This document shows, piece by piece, positions 1 to 6,035 of a stretch of 11,348 nt of DNA (position 1 is its first letter; every line of letters starts with the position of its first letter). The position numbers were made by a program, and so were the translations under genes. Origin of the DNA: Prevotella sp. UBA2809. Its GTDB lineage: Bacteria; Bacteroidota; Bacteroidia; Bacteroidales; Bacteroidaceae. The stretch is from contig DEHD01000032.1 in assembly GCA_002351725.1 (NCBI GenBank), forward strand, positions 3,193 through 14,540. Direction: 5' to 3'. The notes under the pieces are model-generated. The model worked only from the letters and a program-made list of their open reading frames with translations. It searched no databases and was not told the origin of the DNA.

Positions 1-27
1 TGGTTTCAGCCACTCACCCATCCTTCC
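1..27 (-). tRNA. 5' part of a tRNA, probably tRNA-Ser (runs off the window)
   Basis: On the minus strand the sequence opens with GGAAGGA (5' acceptor strand), then T and G at tRNA positions 8 and 9, then a D-arm reading GGTGAGTGGCTGAAACC. A D-arm of this shape, with GTGGCTGAAA, is characteristic of bacterial serine tRNAs of the long-variable-arm class. A near-consensus promoter lies about 50 bases upstream and no open reading frame crosses the segment, which fits an RNA gene. The anticodon, variable arm and 3' acceptor strand lie outside the window, so the amino-acid identity rests on the D-arm alone. A leucine or other type II tRNA is the main alternative. Confidence 0.68.
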
Positions 28-77
28 AAAAGGACCCTAGAGCTGTAAACCTTGGGGCATCTCCTCGATTGCGGGTG

Positions 78-109
78 CAAAGGTACTACTTATTTTTGAA
101 TCCTCCAAA
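78..109 (-). promoter_or_regulatory. Bacteroidetes-type promoter for the tRNA
   Basis: On the minus strand a TTTG (106-109) is followed after 20 bases by TACCTTTG (78-85). This matches the Bacteroidetes primary sigma factor consensus of a -33 TTTG and a -7 TAnnTTTG. Transcription would start near position 71, giving a tRNA leader of roughly 40 nt. Confidence 0.72.
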
Positions 110-119
110 TTTTTATGCT

Positions 120-138
120 ACTTTTTTTCGAAAAAGTT
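120..138 (-). terminator. possible weak A/T hairpin at the end of the pepD-lipoprotein unit
   Basis: Read on the minus strand, ACTTTTT is followed by CGAA and AAAAAGT, a short all-A/T stem that overlaps the stop codon of the small lipoprotein gene. There is no G/C in the outer stem and no clean T-run behind it, so it is at best a weak terminator. Confidence 0.25.
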
Positions 139-505
139 ATTTGAATGCAATAACCTCCTTGAGCTCTGAGTCGAGATAGAAGGTGTTTTGCAAAGTGTCT
201 CCTTCGTGTAAGTATTTCATTCTCAGATAGTAAACCTCGCCAGTAGGCACCTTGCCGTATGCAATGTCGTTTTTAAACAGCTCAGCACCGTTTTTTCGCA
301 TTTTTGCAACGAGTGAATCATTGATGTGGCGTGTAGTGCCCATGTCACCAAAATCCAGACGTTTGGTCTCTACGCCTTCTTTCATGTTTTCAGCCACGAA
401 GTTCTTCACTGTCTGCTCGGCAGTGTGCTGCTTGCCGCACGAAGCAACAAACAGCACACCCAGGCATAACGCTATATTTATTATGTACGCGCGCGTATGT
501 ATCAT
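137..505 (-). CDS. small lipoprotein of unknown function
   Basis: A 122-residue protein. A hydrophobic N-terminal segment (about residues 6-21) ends in the lipobox VASC, with Cys23 as the predicted lipidated residue, so it is probably anchored in the cell envelope. The mature part is about 100 residues, mixed charged and hydrophobic, with a C-terminal half rich in alternating hydrophobic residues that could form a small beta-sheet domain. I do not recognise the family. The start codon overlaps the pepD stop as ATGA, which supports this start and suggests translational coupling in a two-gene operon with pepD. Co-transcription alone does not indicate a role in peptide metabolism. Confidence 0.75.
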   Translation of the reverse strand: MIHTRAYIINIALCLGVLFVASCGKQHTAEQTVKNFVAENMKEGVETKRLDFGDMGTTRHINDSLVAKMRKNGAELFKNDIAYGKVPTGEVYYLRMKYLHEGDTLQNTFYLDSELKEVIAFK

Positions 506-1962
506 TTCTGTGGAATGTTTTTAAGAACATCAAGCAGATGATCCCATACCATCTGTACTGTAGGAATCAGCAGGCGCTCGTCAGGAGTATGTACATATCG
601 CAGTGTAGGGCCGAAACTCACCATGTCAAGCTGTGGGTAGCGCTCTGAGAACAGTCCGCACTCCAGACCAGCGTGGATACCACGAACCACTGGCTCCTTG
701 CCAAACAGCTTAACGTAGCTCTCGCGAACAATCTTCTGCAGCTCGCTGTTAGCCTTCATCTTCCATGCTGGATAACCGTCGCCCGACTCAGCCTCTGCTC
801 CAGCCAGCTCGAATGTGGCACGGATTGTAGCACACATATTGTCGAGGTTCGACATTACGTTACTGCGCTGACTGCTCAGAATCTCGATAGCATTCTCGCT
901 GCTGTGAATGCTTGCGATGTTGCTCGATGTCTCAACCATTCCGCCCAGTTCCTCGTCCTGACAGATGGCGTAGATTCCGTTGTCAACAGCCTGTATGGCC
1001 CAAACAAACTTCTTAGCCACAACAGGGTCGATAATCTTCTGAGCCTCTGTGCTCTCCATTGCCCATACCATCTGTGTATCGGTTACGTGGAACTCGTCCT
1101 CAACCTCAGCGGCAAACACGTTCCAGTCGGCCTTTACGTTCTCCTTCACATCGTGTGGCACAGCAATAACAAACTGTCCGTCGCGTGGAATAGCGTTGTG
1201 CAGCTTTCCGCTGTGGAACTCAGCCAGCTGTATTCCCTCGTAGCGGTTCATCTCCTGATACAGGAAACGGCCTAAGATCTTGATGGCGTTAGCACGCTTC
1301 TTGTTGATGTCGTCGCCCGAGTGTCCGCCAACCAGACCCTTCAGCTGTGCGCTCATAAAGAAGCTACCGGCAGCAGCTTCCTGACGCTGGAATGTGAACT
1401 TGGCAGTAGTGTTACGTCCGCCTGCGCACGATACAAATATCTCGCCCTCATCCTCCGAGTCGAGGTTAATCAGGTAGTCGCCAGTCATGAATCCGGCCTT
1501 CATACCCTCAGCACCGCTCAGACCAGTCTCCTCGTCGCGTGTGAATACGCACTCGATAGGTCCGTGTTCGATGTCGTCGCTTGCCAGGATAGCCAGCTCG
1601 ATAGCACATCCGATACCATCGTCGGCCCCCAGTGTTGTACCCTCGGCAGTAAGCCACTCGCCGTCAACGTAGGTCTTGATGGCGTCCTTGTCGAAGTCGA
1701 ACTCCACATCCACCAGCTTATCGCATACCATATCCATGTGGCTCTGCAGGATAACCGTCTTGCGGTTCTCCATGCCCTTAGTGGCAGGCTTGCGTATAAT
1801 TACATTTCCTGTTTCGTCAACTTTTGTGTCCAGATTGTGGCTCTCGCCCCAATTCTTCAGGTACTCAATCATCTTCTCTTCGCGCTTCGAAGGACGCGGA
1901 ATTTCGTTAATCTTCGCAAATTCTGCGAACACAACTGCAGGTTTTAAATCGTTTTTATTCAT
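502..1962 (-). CDS. pepD: aminoacyl-histidine dipeptidase (Xaa-His dipeptidase, peptidase M20C)
   Basis: A 486-residue cytosolic di-zinc aminopeptidase-type enzyme that hydrolyses dipeptides, including carnosine-like Xaa-His substrates, for amino-acid recovery. Expected M20 metal and catalytic residues are visible: SHMDM with His75 and Asp77, LGADDG with Asp114, TRDEETG with Glu144/Glu145, NLDSED with Asp168, and RYVHTPDE with His458. These positions lie within a few residues of the E. coli PepD ligands, and the length is almost identical (485 there). A GGHSGDD motif in the central dimerisation (lid) domain is also typical. The frame is open about 50 codons further upstream, but that extension runs through the promoter region and does not fit the family, so the start MNKNDLKP was chosen. 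The gene is followed with ATGA overlap by the small lipoprotein gene. Confidence 0.95.
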   Translation of the reverse strand: MNKNDLKPAVVFAEFAKINEIPRPSKREEKMIEYLKNWGESHNLDTKVDETGNVIIRKPATKGMENRKTVILQSHMDMVCDKLVDVEFDFDKDAIKTYVDGEWLTAEGTTLGADDGIGCAIELAILASDDIEHGPIECVFTRDEETGLSGAEGMKAGFMTGDYLINLDSEDEGEIFVSCAGGRNTTAKFTFQRQEAAAGSFFMSAQLKGLVGGHSGDDINKKRANAIKILGRFLYQEMNRYEGIQLAEFHSGKLHNAIPRDGQFVIAVPHDVKENVKADWNVFAAEVEDEFHVTDTQMVWAMESTEAQKIIDPVVAKKFVWAIQAVDNGIYAICQDEELGGMVETSSNIASIHSSENAIEILSSQRSNVMSNLDNMCATIRATFELAGAEAESGDGYPAWKMKANSELQKIVRESYVKLFGKEPVVRGIHAGLECGLFSERYPQLDMVSFGPTLRYVHTPDERLLIPTVQMVWDHLLDVLKNIPQK

Positions 1963-1979
1963 TATTAATGCTTTTTTTG

Positions 1980-2009
1980 TTTGATTTCGATATAAAATGC
2001 TTAACTTTG
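1980..2009 (+). promoter_or_regulatory. Bacteroidetes-type promoter for the small membrane protein / OmpH-like operon
   Basis: TTTG at 1980-1983, an 18-base spacer and TAACTTTG at 2002-2009 fit the Bacteroidetes housekeeping consensus. Transcription would begin near 2016, about 14 nt before the first start codon. Confidence 0.6.
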
Positions 2010-2015
2010 CAGCCG

Positions 2016-2023
2016 CAAAGATA
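2016..2023 (-). promoter_or_regulatory. probable -7 box for pepD
   Basis: TATCTTTG on the minus strand matches TAnnTTTG and lies about 54 bases upstream of the pepD start. No clear TTTG occurs about 20 bases further upstream, so the -33 element is weak or absent. The box forms a palindrome with the opposing -7 box of the plus-strand promoter. Confidence 0.4.
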
Positions 2024-2029
2024 TAAAAA

Positions 2030-2236
2030 ATGATTGAGACTCTACTCATAACCACGTTAATAATTGCTATATGCATGGCATTTTTGCTCGTAAAGGTGCT
2101 TTTTAAGCGCAACGGCGAGTTCTCATCGCAGCATATTCACGATTCGCAGGCGATGAAAGACCGAGGTATACACTGTGTGATGGATCAGGATCGCGAGCTT
2201 CGCACCAAGAGTCCTTTTGCAGTCTCGGAGAAGTAA
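2030..2236 (+). CDS. small single-span membrane protein
   Basis: A 68-residue protein with one N-terminal transmembrane segment (about residues 3-24), a basic stop-transfer patch (KVLFKRNG) and a short, charged, probably cytoplasmic tail. The tail contains the stretch MKDRGIHCVMDQD with a cysteine. Short proteins of this layout, with RGI(H/S)C near the C-terminus, seem familiar from Bacteroidales genomes as conserved hypotheticals, but I cannot name a function. The overall shape (one helix plus a Cys-containing tail) is loosely like the NqrM maturation factor, but its repeated-cysteine signature is missing, so that name is not assigned. It is the first gene behind a good promoter and lies 35 bases upstream of the OmpH-like gene, probably in the same operon. 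Confidence 0.72.
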   Translation: MIETLLITTLIIAICMAFLLVKVLFKRNGEFSSQHIHDSQAMKDRGIHCVMDQDRELRTKSPFAVSEK

Positions 2237-2271
2237 GGAATTTAAAATTTAAAATATTACAATAATTAAAA

Positions 2272-2895
2272 ATGAAAAAGTACATTTTCTCTGCACTGGC
2301 CATCGCAGCTATGATGGTATCGTGCAACAACCAGAGTCCTAAGATGGACGATCAGCCAGCAGCTGCAGCAAGCGGCGACGGCCTTAAAATCGCTTATGTT
2401 GAGGTAGATTCACTGATGACTCAGTACACCTTTGCAAAGGATTACAGCGTAACACTTCAGAAGAAGAGCAACAACGCCCGCAATACCCTCAACCAGAAGG
2501 GTAACGCTCTGCAGGCTGCCGCTGCCAACTTCCAGCAGAAGTTGAACAATAACGGTTTCCAGAGCCGCGAGCAGGCTGCCTCTCAGCAGGCTGCCATCGA
2601 GCGCCAGCAGCGCGATCTGCAGGAGCTTCAGGCACGTCTTGAGAACGAGCTGGCCAGCGAGACTGCTAAGTTCAACGAGACACTGCGCGATTCACTGCAG
2701 AACTTCCTGAAGGTTTACAACAAGGATAAGAAGTACGACCTGATTCTTGCTAAGTCTGGCGACAACATCCTGATTGCCGACAAGAAGCTCGACGTTACTC
2801 AGGACGTTATCAACGGCCTGAACAAGCGTTACAAGCCATCAGCTAAGCCAGCTGCCGACACTAAGAAGGACGAGGCTAAGGCTGAGAAGAAATAA
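2272..2895 (+). CDS. OmpH/Skp-like periplasmic chaperone-family lipoprotein
   Basis: A 207-residue protein. The N-terminal signal ends in the lipobox MVSC with Cys18 as the lipidated residue, so unlike classical Skp it is predicted to be membrane-tethered. A Thr/Ser/Ala/Asp-rich linker (19-37) leads to the OmpH/Skp core, beginning with a beta-strand (KIAYVEVDSLM). A long coiled coil follows, rich in Gln, Ala, Arg and Glu (about 55-150). The core closes with a strand pair around KKYDLILAKSGDNILIADK. Family members form trimeric 'jellyfish' holdases that carry unfolded outer-membrane proteins through the periplasm. The C-terminus (about 184-207) is a Lys/Ala/Glu-rich tail of low complexity. It sits between a membrane protein gene and a DUF4421 outer-membrane-type gene, which fits an envelope role. 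Confidence 0.88.
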   Translation: MKKYIFSALAIAAMMVSCNNQSPKMDDQPAAAASGDGLKIAYVEVDSLMTQYTFAKDYSVTLQKKSNNARNTLNQKGNALQAAAANFQQKLNNNGFQSREQAASQQAAIERQQRDLQELQARLENELASETAKFNETLRDSLQNFLKVYNKDKKYDLILAKSGDNILIADKKLDVTQDVINGLNKRYKPSAKPAADTKKDEAKAEKK

Positions 2896-2921
2896 ATTCT
2901 TGTGTTTTTTAAGTAATTTGC

Positions 2922-2955
2922 GGGCCCTTCGACCTTATCCATAGGCCGGGGGCCC
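2922..2955 (+). other. GC-rich hairpin between the OmpH-like and DUF4421 genes
   Basis: Two copies of the self-complementary GGGCCC (2922-2927 and 2950-2955) can pair to close a loop. Inside it CG/CG and CCT/AGG extend the stem across a mismatch. It lies 26 bases after the stop codon and ends 27 bases before the next start. No T-run follows, so it may be a processing or attenuation hairpin rather than a full terminator. Confidence 0.5.
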
Positions 2956-2982
2956 ATTTACCTTTAACAAACCGCTGCTAAC

Positions 2983-4125
2983 GTGAAAAAACTCATATTT
3001 CTATTAACCGTATTCTGCTGTGTCGACGCAGCAGCTCAGCCTGAGTTTGTTAAGAAAATTGGACGCTTTATTGATTCAATGAGCGTAAGGGGTGTCGATC
3101 GCCGTTATATCGATGCTCCCGAGAAGCCCTGGCAGGTAATGGTTCAGGGCAACATTAACCAGAGCGACGTTCATATCAAGTCGCAGTTCGACGGCAGTCT
3201 CTTGTTCGAGGACGTCAAAGGAATGTTTACATGGGAACCCTGCGTAAAGACCGATGTGTCAAGTTACGTAGGTTTCTGGGCAGGCTATCGCGGCTACGGT
3301 CTCGGCTATAGCGTTAATGTGGGTGGCGATAAGGGTAGTCTCTTCAAACTTGGTGCCACAGGTGGTTCTTATGGAGTAAACCTTCGCATACACCGTTTCG
3401 AAACCGATGAGCCTACTGTGCATTTTGAATACGATGATATTTCTGGTGCCCATGAGTCGGGCGACGGTCATTACTATCTTATCGACCCTATGTATGTAAA
3501 GGTAGTCTCGCTCGATGGCTATTATCTGTTCAATGGCAAGCGTTTCTCCTATTGCGCAGCCTACGATCAGAGCGTGTTTCAGAAGCGTTCTGCGGGCTCG
3601 TTCATGGTGGGCGCCATGTACTACAAGTCAACCATCATCTACGACAATAATCCTGATGCCGACTTTATTATGATGATGAATGATATCGGTAAGATCAAAC
3701 AGTATCAGTTTGCCATTGGTCCAGGCTATGCATATAACTTTGTTCCCTGTAAGGGCCTGCTCATCAGCGCCATGGCCATGCCTATGATCACCGTCTCAAA
3801 TAAGATTGACGTGTGGCATTATAACTCCAACTTACGCAAGGCGGCTTTAAGTGACGACGATGCTGATATCGATATCGAAGACTATGTAATCTATCCCTCC
3901 GAGGGAGCCAATAAGATTTACTATCCATATGAAAAGGAGTTTAAGACCTCCCACCGAAGCGATGCAACCGTGATACTCGACGCCCGCTTGTCGGTAACCT
4001 ATAACACAGGCAACTGGTTCTTCAATACCTATGCCCTGTTAAACAGGTTCCGCTTTGAATTCGATACCACCAAAGGGCATCTCACCGACTGGAGTATTAA
4101 CGCCTGTGTGGGTATTCGTTTGTAA
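2983..4125 (+). CDS. DUF4421 domain protein, predicted outer-membrane beta-barrel
   Basis: A 380-residue exported protein. The N-terminus MKKLIFLLTVFCCVDAAAQ is a typical signal peptide, with cleavage predicted after AAAQ; no lipobox is present. The mature protein is rich in aromatic and glycine residues in alternating patterns (for example FWAGYRGYGLGYSVNVGG), as expected for transmembrane beta-strands. It ends in a strand (WSINACVGIRL) that resembles a barrel C-terminus. The overall pattern matches DUF4421, a family restricted largely to Bacteroidetes with no established function. The start codon is GTG, chosen because it is immediately followed by the signal peptide. There is no good promoter directly upstream, so expression probably depends on read-through from the OmpH-like gene past the hairpin in between. 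Confidence 0.85.
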   Translation: MKKLIFLLTVFCCVDAAAQPEFVKKIGRFIDSMSVRGVDRRYIDAPEKPWQVMVQGNINQSDVHIKSQFDGSLLFEDVKGMFTWEPCVKTDVSSYVGFWAGYRGYGLGYSVNVGGDKGSLFKLGATGGSYGVNLRIHRFETDEPTVHFEYDDISGAHESGDGHYYLIDPMYVKVVSLDGYYLFNGKRFSYCAAYDQSVFQKRSAGSFMVGAMYYKSTIIYDNNPDADFIMMMNDIGKIKQYQFAIGPGYAYNFVPCKGLLISAMAMPMITVSNKIDVWHYNSNLRKAALSDDDADIDIEDYVIYPSEGANKIYYPYEKEFKTSHRSDATVILDARLSVTYNTGNWFFNTYALLNRFRFEFDTTKGHLTDWSINACVGIRL

Positions 4126-4162
4126 ATATTAATCATTAATCAAATAACTATCTTGACTATGA

Positions 4163-4282
4163 ACAGAATCATTGTTTTCTTATCGCCTTCAGATTTTCGA
4201 TAACGGCAGCACTAGTATCGATGTCCAGCCCATCCAGCGCGATCCAATCTCCTTCACAGGTGACATGATTTTCGAAAAATAG
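4163..4282. pseudogene. gene-like fragment in the DUF4421-gpmI intergenic region, orientation unclear
   Basis: About 110 bases between the two genes are GC-richer than their A/T-rich surroundings and read like protein in two frames. The plus frame (4163-4282, ending TAG) contains FDNGSTSIDVQPIQRDP. The minus frame (to a TGA at 4169-4171) contains GDWIALDGLDIDTSAAVIEN. Neither frame has a convincing start codon, and the flanks look like ordinary intergenic DNA. It is most simply a remnant of a lost gene. I do not recognise the family in either reading. Confidence 0.3.
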
Positions 4283-4324
4283 CTTATTTTTTCCTATTTT
4301 TCTTCTTTTCTCGCAGATATTTCT

Positions 4325-4332
4325 TATATTTG
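4325..4332 (+). promoter_or_regulatory. probable -7 box for gpmI
   Basis: TATATTTG matches TAnnTTTG and lies 33 bases before the gpmI start codon. The expected TTTG near 4302-4306 is replaced by a pyrimidine-rich stretch, so the -33 element is weak. Confidence 0.5.
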
Positions 4333-4365
4333 CCGGCAGAAACAATCTTACTGACCTAAAGCAAC

Positions 4366-6021
4366 ATGAGTATGAAAAAGATAATACAATTGGGCTTGGC
4401 TGCCATCCTTGCATTCAGTGGTGCAAGCATGTTCCAGGCGTGTACGTCTGCCATTGCCGATAATCCGACTACGAATAATATTGGTCAGCCCAAGAAGACA
4501 CTCCTGGTCATTCTCGACGGATGGGGTATCGGCGACAAGAGCAAGAGCGACGTGATTTATCATACGCCCACGCCATACATCGACTATTTGAATGCCAATT
4601 ATCCGCATGCTGAGTTGCAGGCTTCTGGTGAGTACGTGGGGCTTCCCGACGGACAGATGGGAAACTCTGAGACAGGACACCTGAATATAGGAGCTGGTCG
4701 CGTAGTCTATCAGGACCTGGTGAAGATTAACCACGCCTGTGCCGACAACTCCATTGTAGAGAATCCTGAGATTAAATCGGCTTTCGGCTACGCAAAGACT
4801 AACGGCAAGAGCGTTCATCTGATGGGCTTGACCTCCATTGGCGGCATACACTCATCATTCGCCCATCTGCTGAAGCTCATCGACATCGCCAAAATCTATG
4901 ATATTGAAAATTGCTATGTACATTGCTTTATGGACGGTCGCGACACCGACCCAAGGTCGGGCAAGGGTTTCATCGCCGACTTGCAGAAGTACATGGATGA
5001 GGTTGGGGTAGGAGCTATCGCCTCTATCATTGGCCGATACTACGCAATGGATCGCGACAAGCACTGGGATCGCATAAAACTGGCTTACGATCTGCTTGTA
5101 CATGGTAAAGGTCGTCAGGTGTCCGATATGGTGGAGGGTGTACAGTCTTGCTACGACTCCCATACGGAGGAGCATAAGAACACCGACGAGTTTATGGAAC
5201 CGCTTGTCAACAGCAACGTCGACGGCTGCATCAAGGAAGGCGACGTGGTCATCTTCTTCAACTTCCGCAGCGACCGTGCCAAGGAGCTGACTATCGTGCT
5301 CACACAGGAGGATATGACGGAGCAGGGCATGCAGATCATTCCCAATCTGCAATACTACTGCATGACGCCCTACGACGATACATTTACTGGCGTACACATC
5401 CTTTTTCCAAAGGATAATCTGCAGAACACTCTCGGCGAATATATCTCCAGCAAGGGCCTGAAGCAGCTGCACATTGCCGAGACTGAGAAATATGCTCACG
5501 TTACCTCCTTCATCAATGGCGGGCGTGAAGAGCCGTTTGAGGGCGAGGATCGAATCTTGGTGAATTCACCCCAGGTAGCTACATACGATTTGATGCCCGA
5601 AATGTCGGCACTCGAAGTGAAGGACAAACTGGTAGAGGCGCTCAAGACTTGCAAGTACGACTGGATAGTGGTGAACTTTGCCAACAGCGACATGGTGGGT
5701 CATACAGGTGTTTATACCGCCATCGAAACTTCAGTGAAGACAATTGACAAGTGCTTGAACGAAGTGGTGGAAACTGCCACGAAGATGGGCTACGAAACCA
5801 TTATAACTGCCGACCACGGCAACGCAGATCATGCCCTCAATGACGACGGCACGCCCAACACGACACACTCCGTCAATCCAGTTCCTTTCATTTATGTAAC
5901 ATCTAACAAGAACGCGAAGGTGCAAAACGGCGTCTTAGCCGACGTAGCTCCTTCCATTCTCCACATCATGGGCCTGCAACAACCCGAGGAAATGACAGGC
6001 AAATGCCTCATCGACGAATAA
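4366..6021 (+). CDS. gpmI: 2,3-bisphosphoglycerate-independent phosphoglycerate mutase with an N-terminal lipoprotein signal
   Basis: A 551-residue enzyme of the alkaline-phosphatase superfamily that interconverts 3- and 2-phosphoglycerate using two Mn2+ ions and a phosphoserine intermediate. Visible active-site elements: Asp51 (ILDGWGIG), catalytic Ser101 (MGNSETGHLNIGAGR), His162 (GGIHSS), GRDTDP at 191-196, GRYYAMDRD at 223-231, FRSDRA at 300-305, Lys375 (ETEKYAHVT), Asp442/His446 (SDMVGHTG), Asp483/His484 (ADHGNAD) and His501. The set appears complete. Unusual is the N-terminus: MSMKKIIQLGLAAILAFSG followed by a lipobox FQAC (Cys26) and a polar linker to residue 42, where the usual cytosolic enzyme begins. 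This predicts a membrane-anchored, non-cytosolic protein. Met3 is an equally good start; Met22 would give an unnatural extension. Typical family length is about 505-515, and the excess equals the signal plus linker. Confidence 0.92.
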   Translation: MSMKKIIQLGLAAILAFSGASMFQACTSAIADNPTTNNIGQPKKTLLVILDGWGIGDKSKSDVIYHTPTPYIDYLNANYPHAELQASGEYVGLPDGQMGNSETGHLNIGAGRVVYQDLVKINHACADNSIVENPEIKSAFGYAKTNGKSVHLMGLTSIGGIHSSFAHLLKLIDIAKIYDIENCYVHCFMDGRDTDPRSGKGFIADLQKYMDEVGVGAIASIIGRYYAMDRDKHWDRIKLAYDLLVHGKGRQVSDMVEGVQSCYDSHTEEHKNTDEFMEPLVNSNVDGCIKEGDVVIFFNFRSDRAKELTIVLTQEDMTEQGMQIIPNLQYYCMTPYDDTFTGVHILFPKDNLQNTLGEYISSKGLKQLHIAETEKYAHVTSFINGGREEPFEGEDRILVNSPQVATYDLMPEMSALEVKDKLVEALKTCKYDWIVVNFANSDMVGHTGVYTAIETSVKTIDKCLNEVVETATKMGYETIITADHGNADHALNDDGTPNTTHSVNPVPFIYVTSNKNAKVQNGVLADVAPSILHIMGLQQPEEMTGKCLIDE

Positions 6022-6035
6022 AGTCTGATTTAATT

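Noticed and set aside
673..1947. Long open frames on the plus strand opposite pepD (200 and 208 codons)
   Set aside because: They mirror the pepD coding frame, have no family resemblance and no promoter; pepD itself is unambiguous.
1963..2112. Extended N-terminus of pepD by 50 codons
   Set aside because: The extension crosses the divergent promoter boxes and has no counterpart in the M20C family, whose normal length fits the inner ATG.
2959..2966. TACCTTTA before the DUF4421 gene as a promoter
   Set aside because: It deviates at the last base of TAnnTTTG and has no TTTG at the right distance; the nearest lies 38 bases upstream.
4159..4203. Short plus-strand ORF starting MNRIIVFLSPSDF
   Set aside because: Only 14 codons, with no promoter or conservation visible; possibly part of the gene relic described there.
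4348..5499. Minus-strand open frames opposite gpmI (167 and 214 codons)
   Set aside because: They are shadows of the gpmI frame; the opposite strand encodes a complete enzyme with catalytic motifs.
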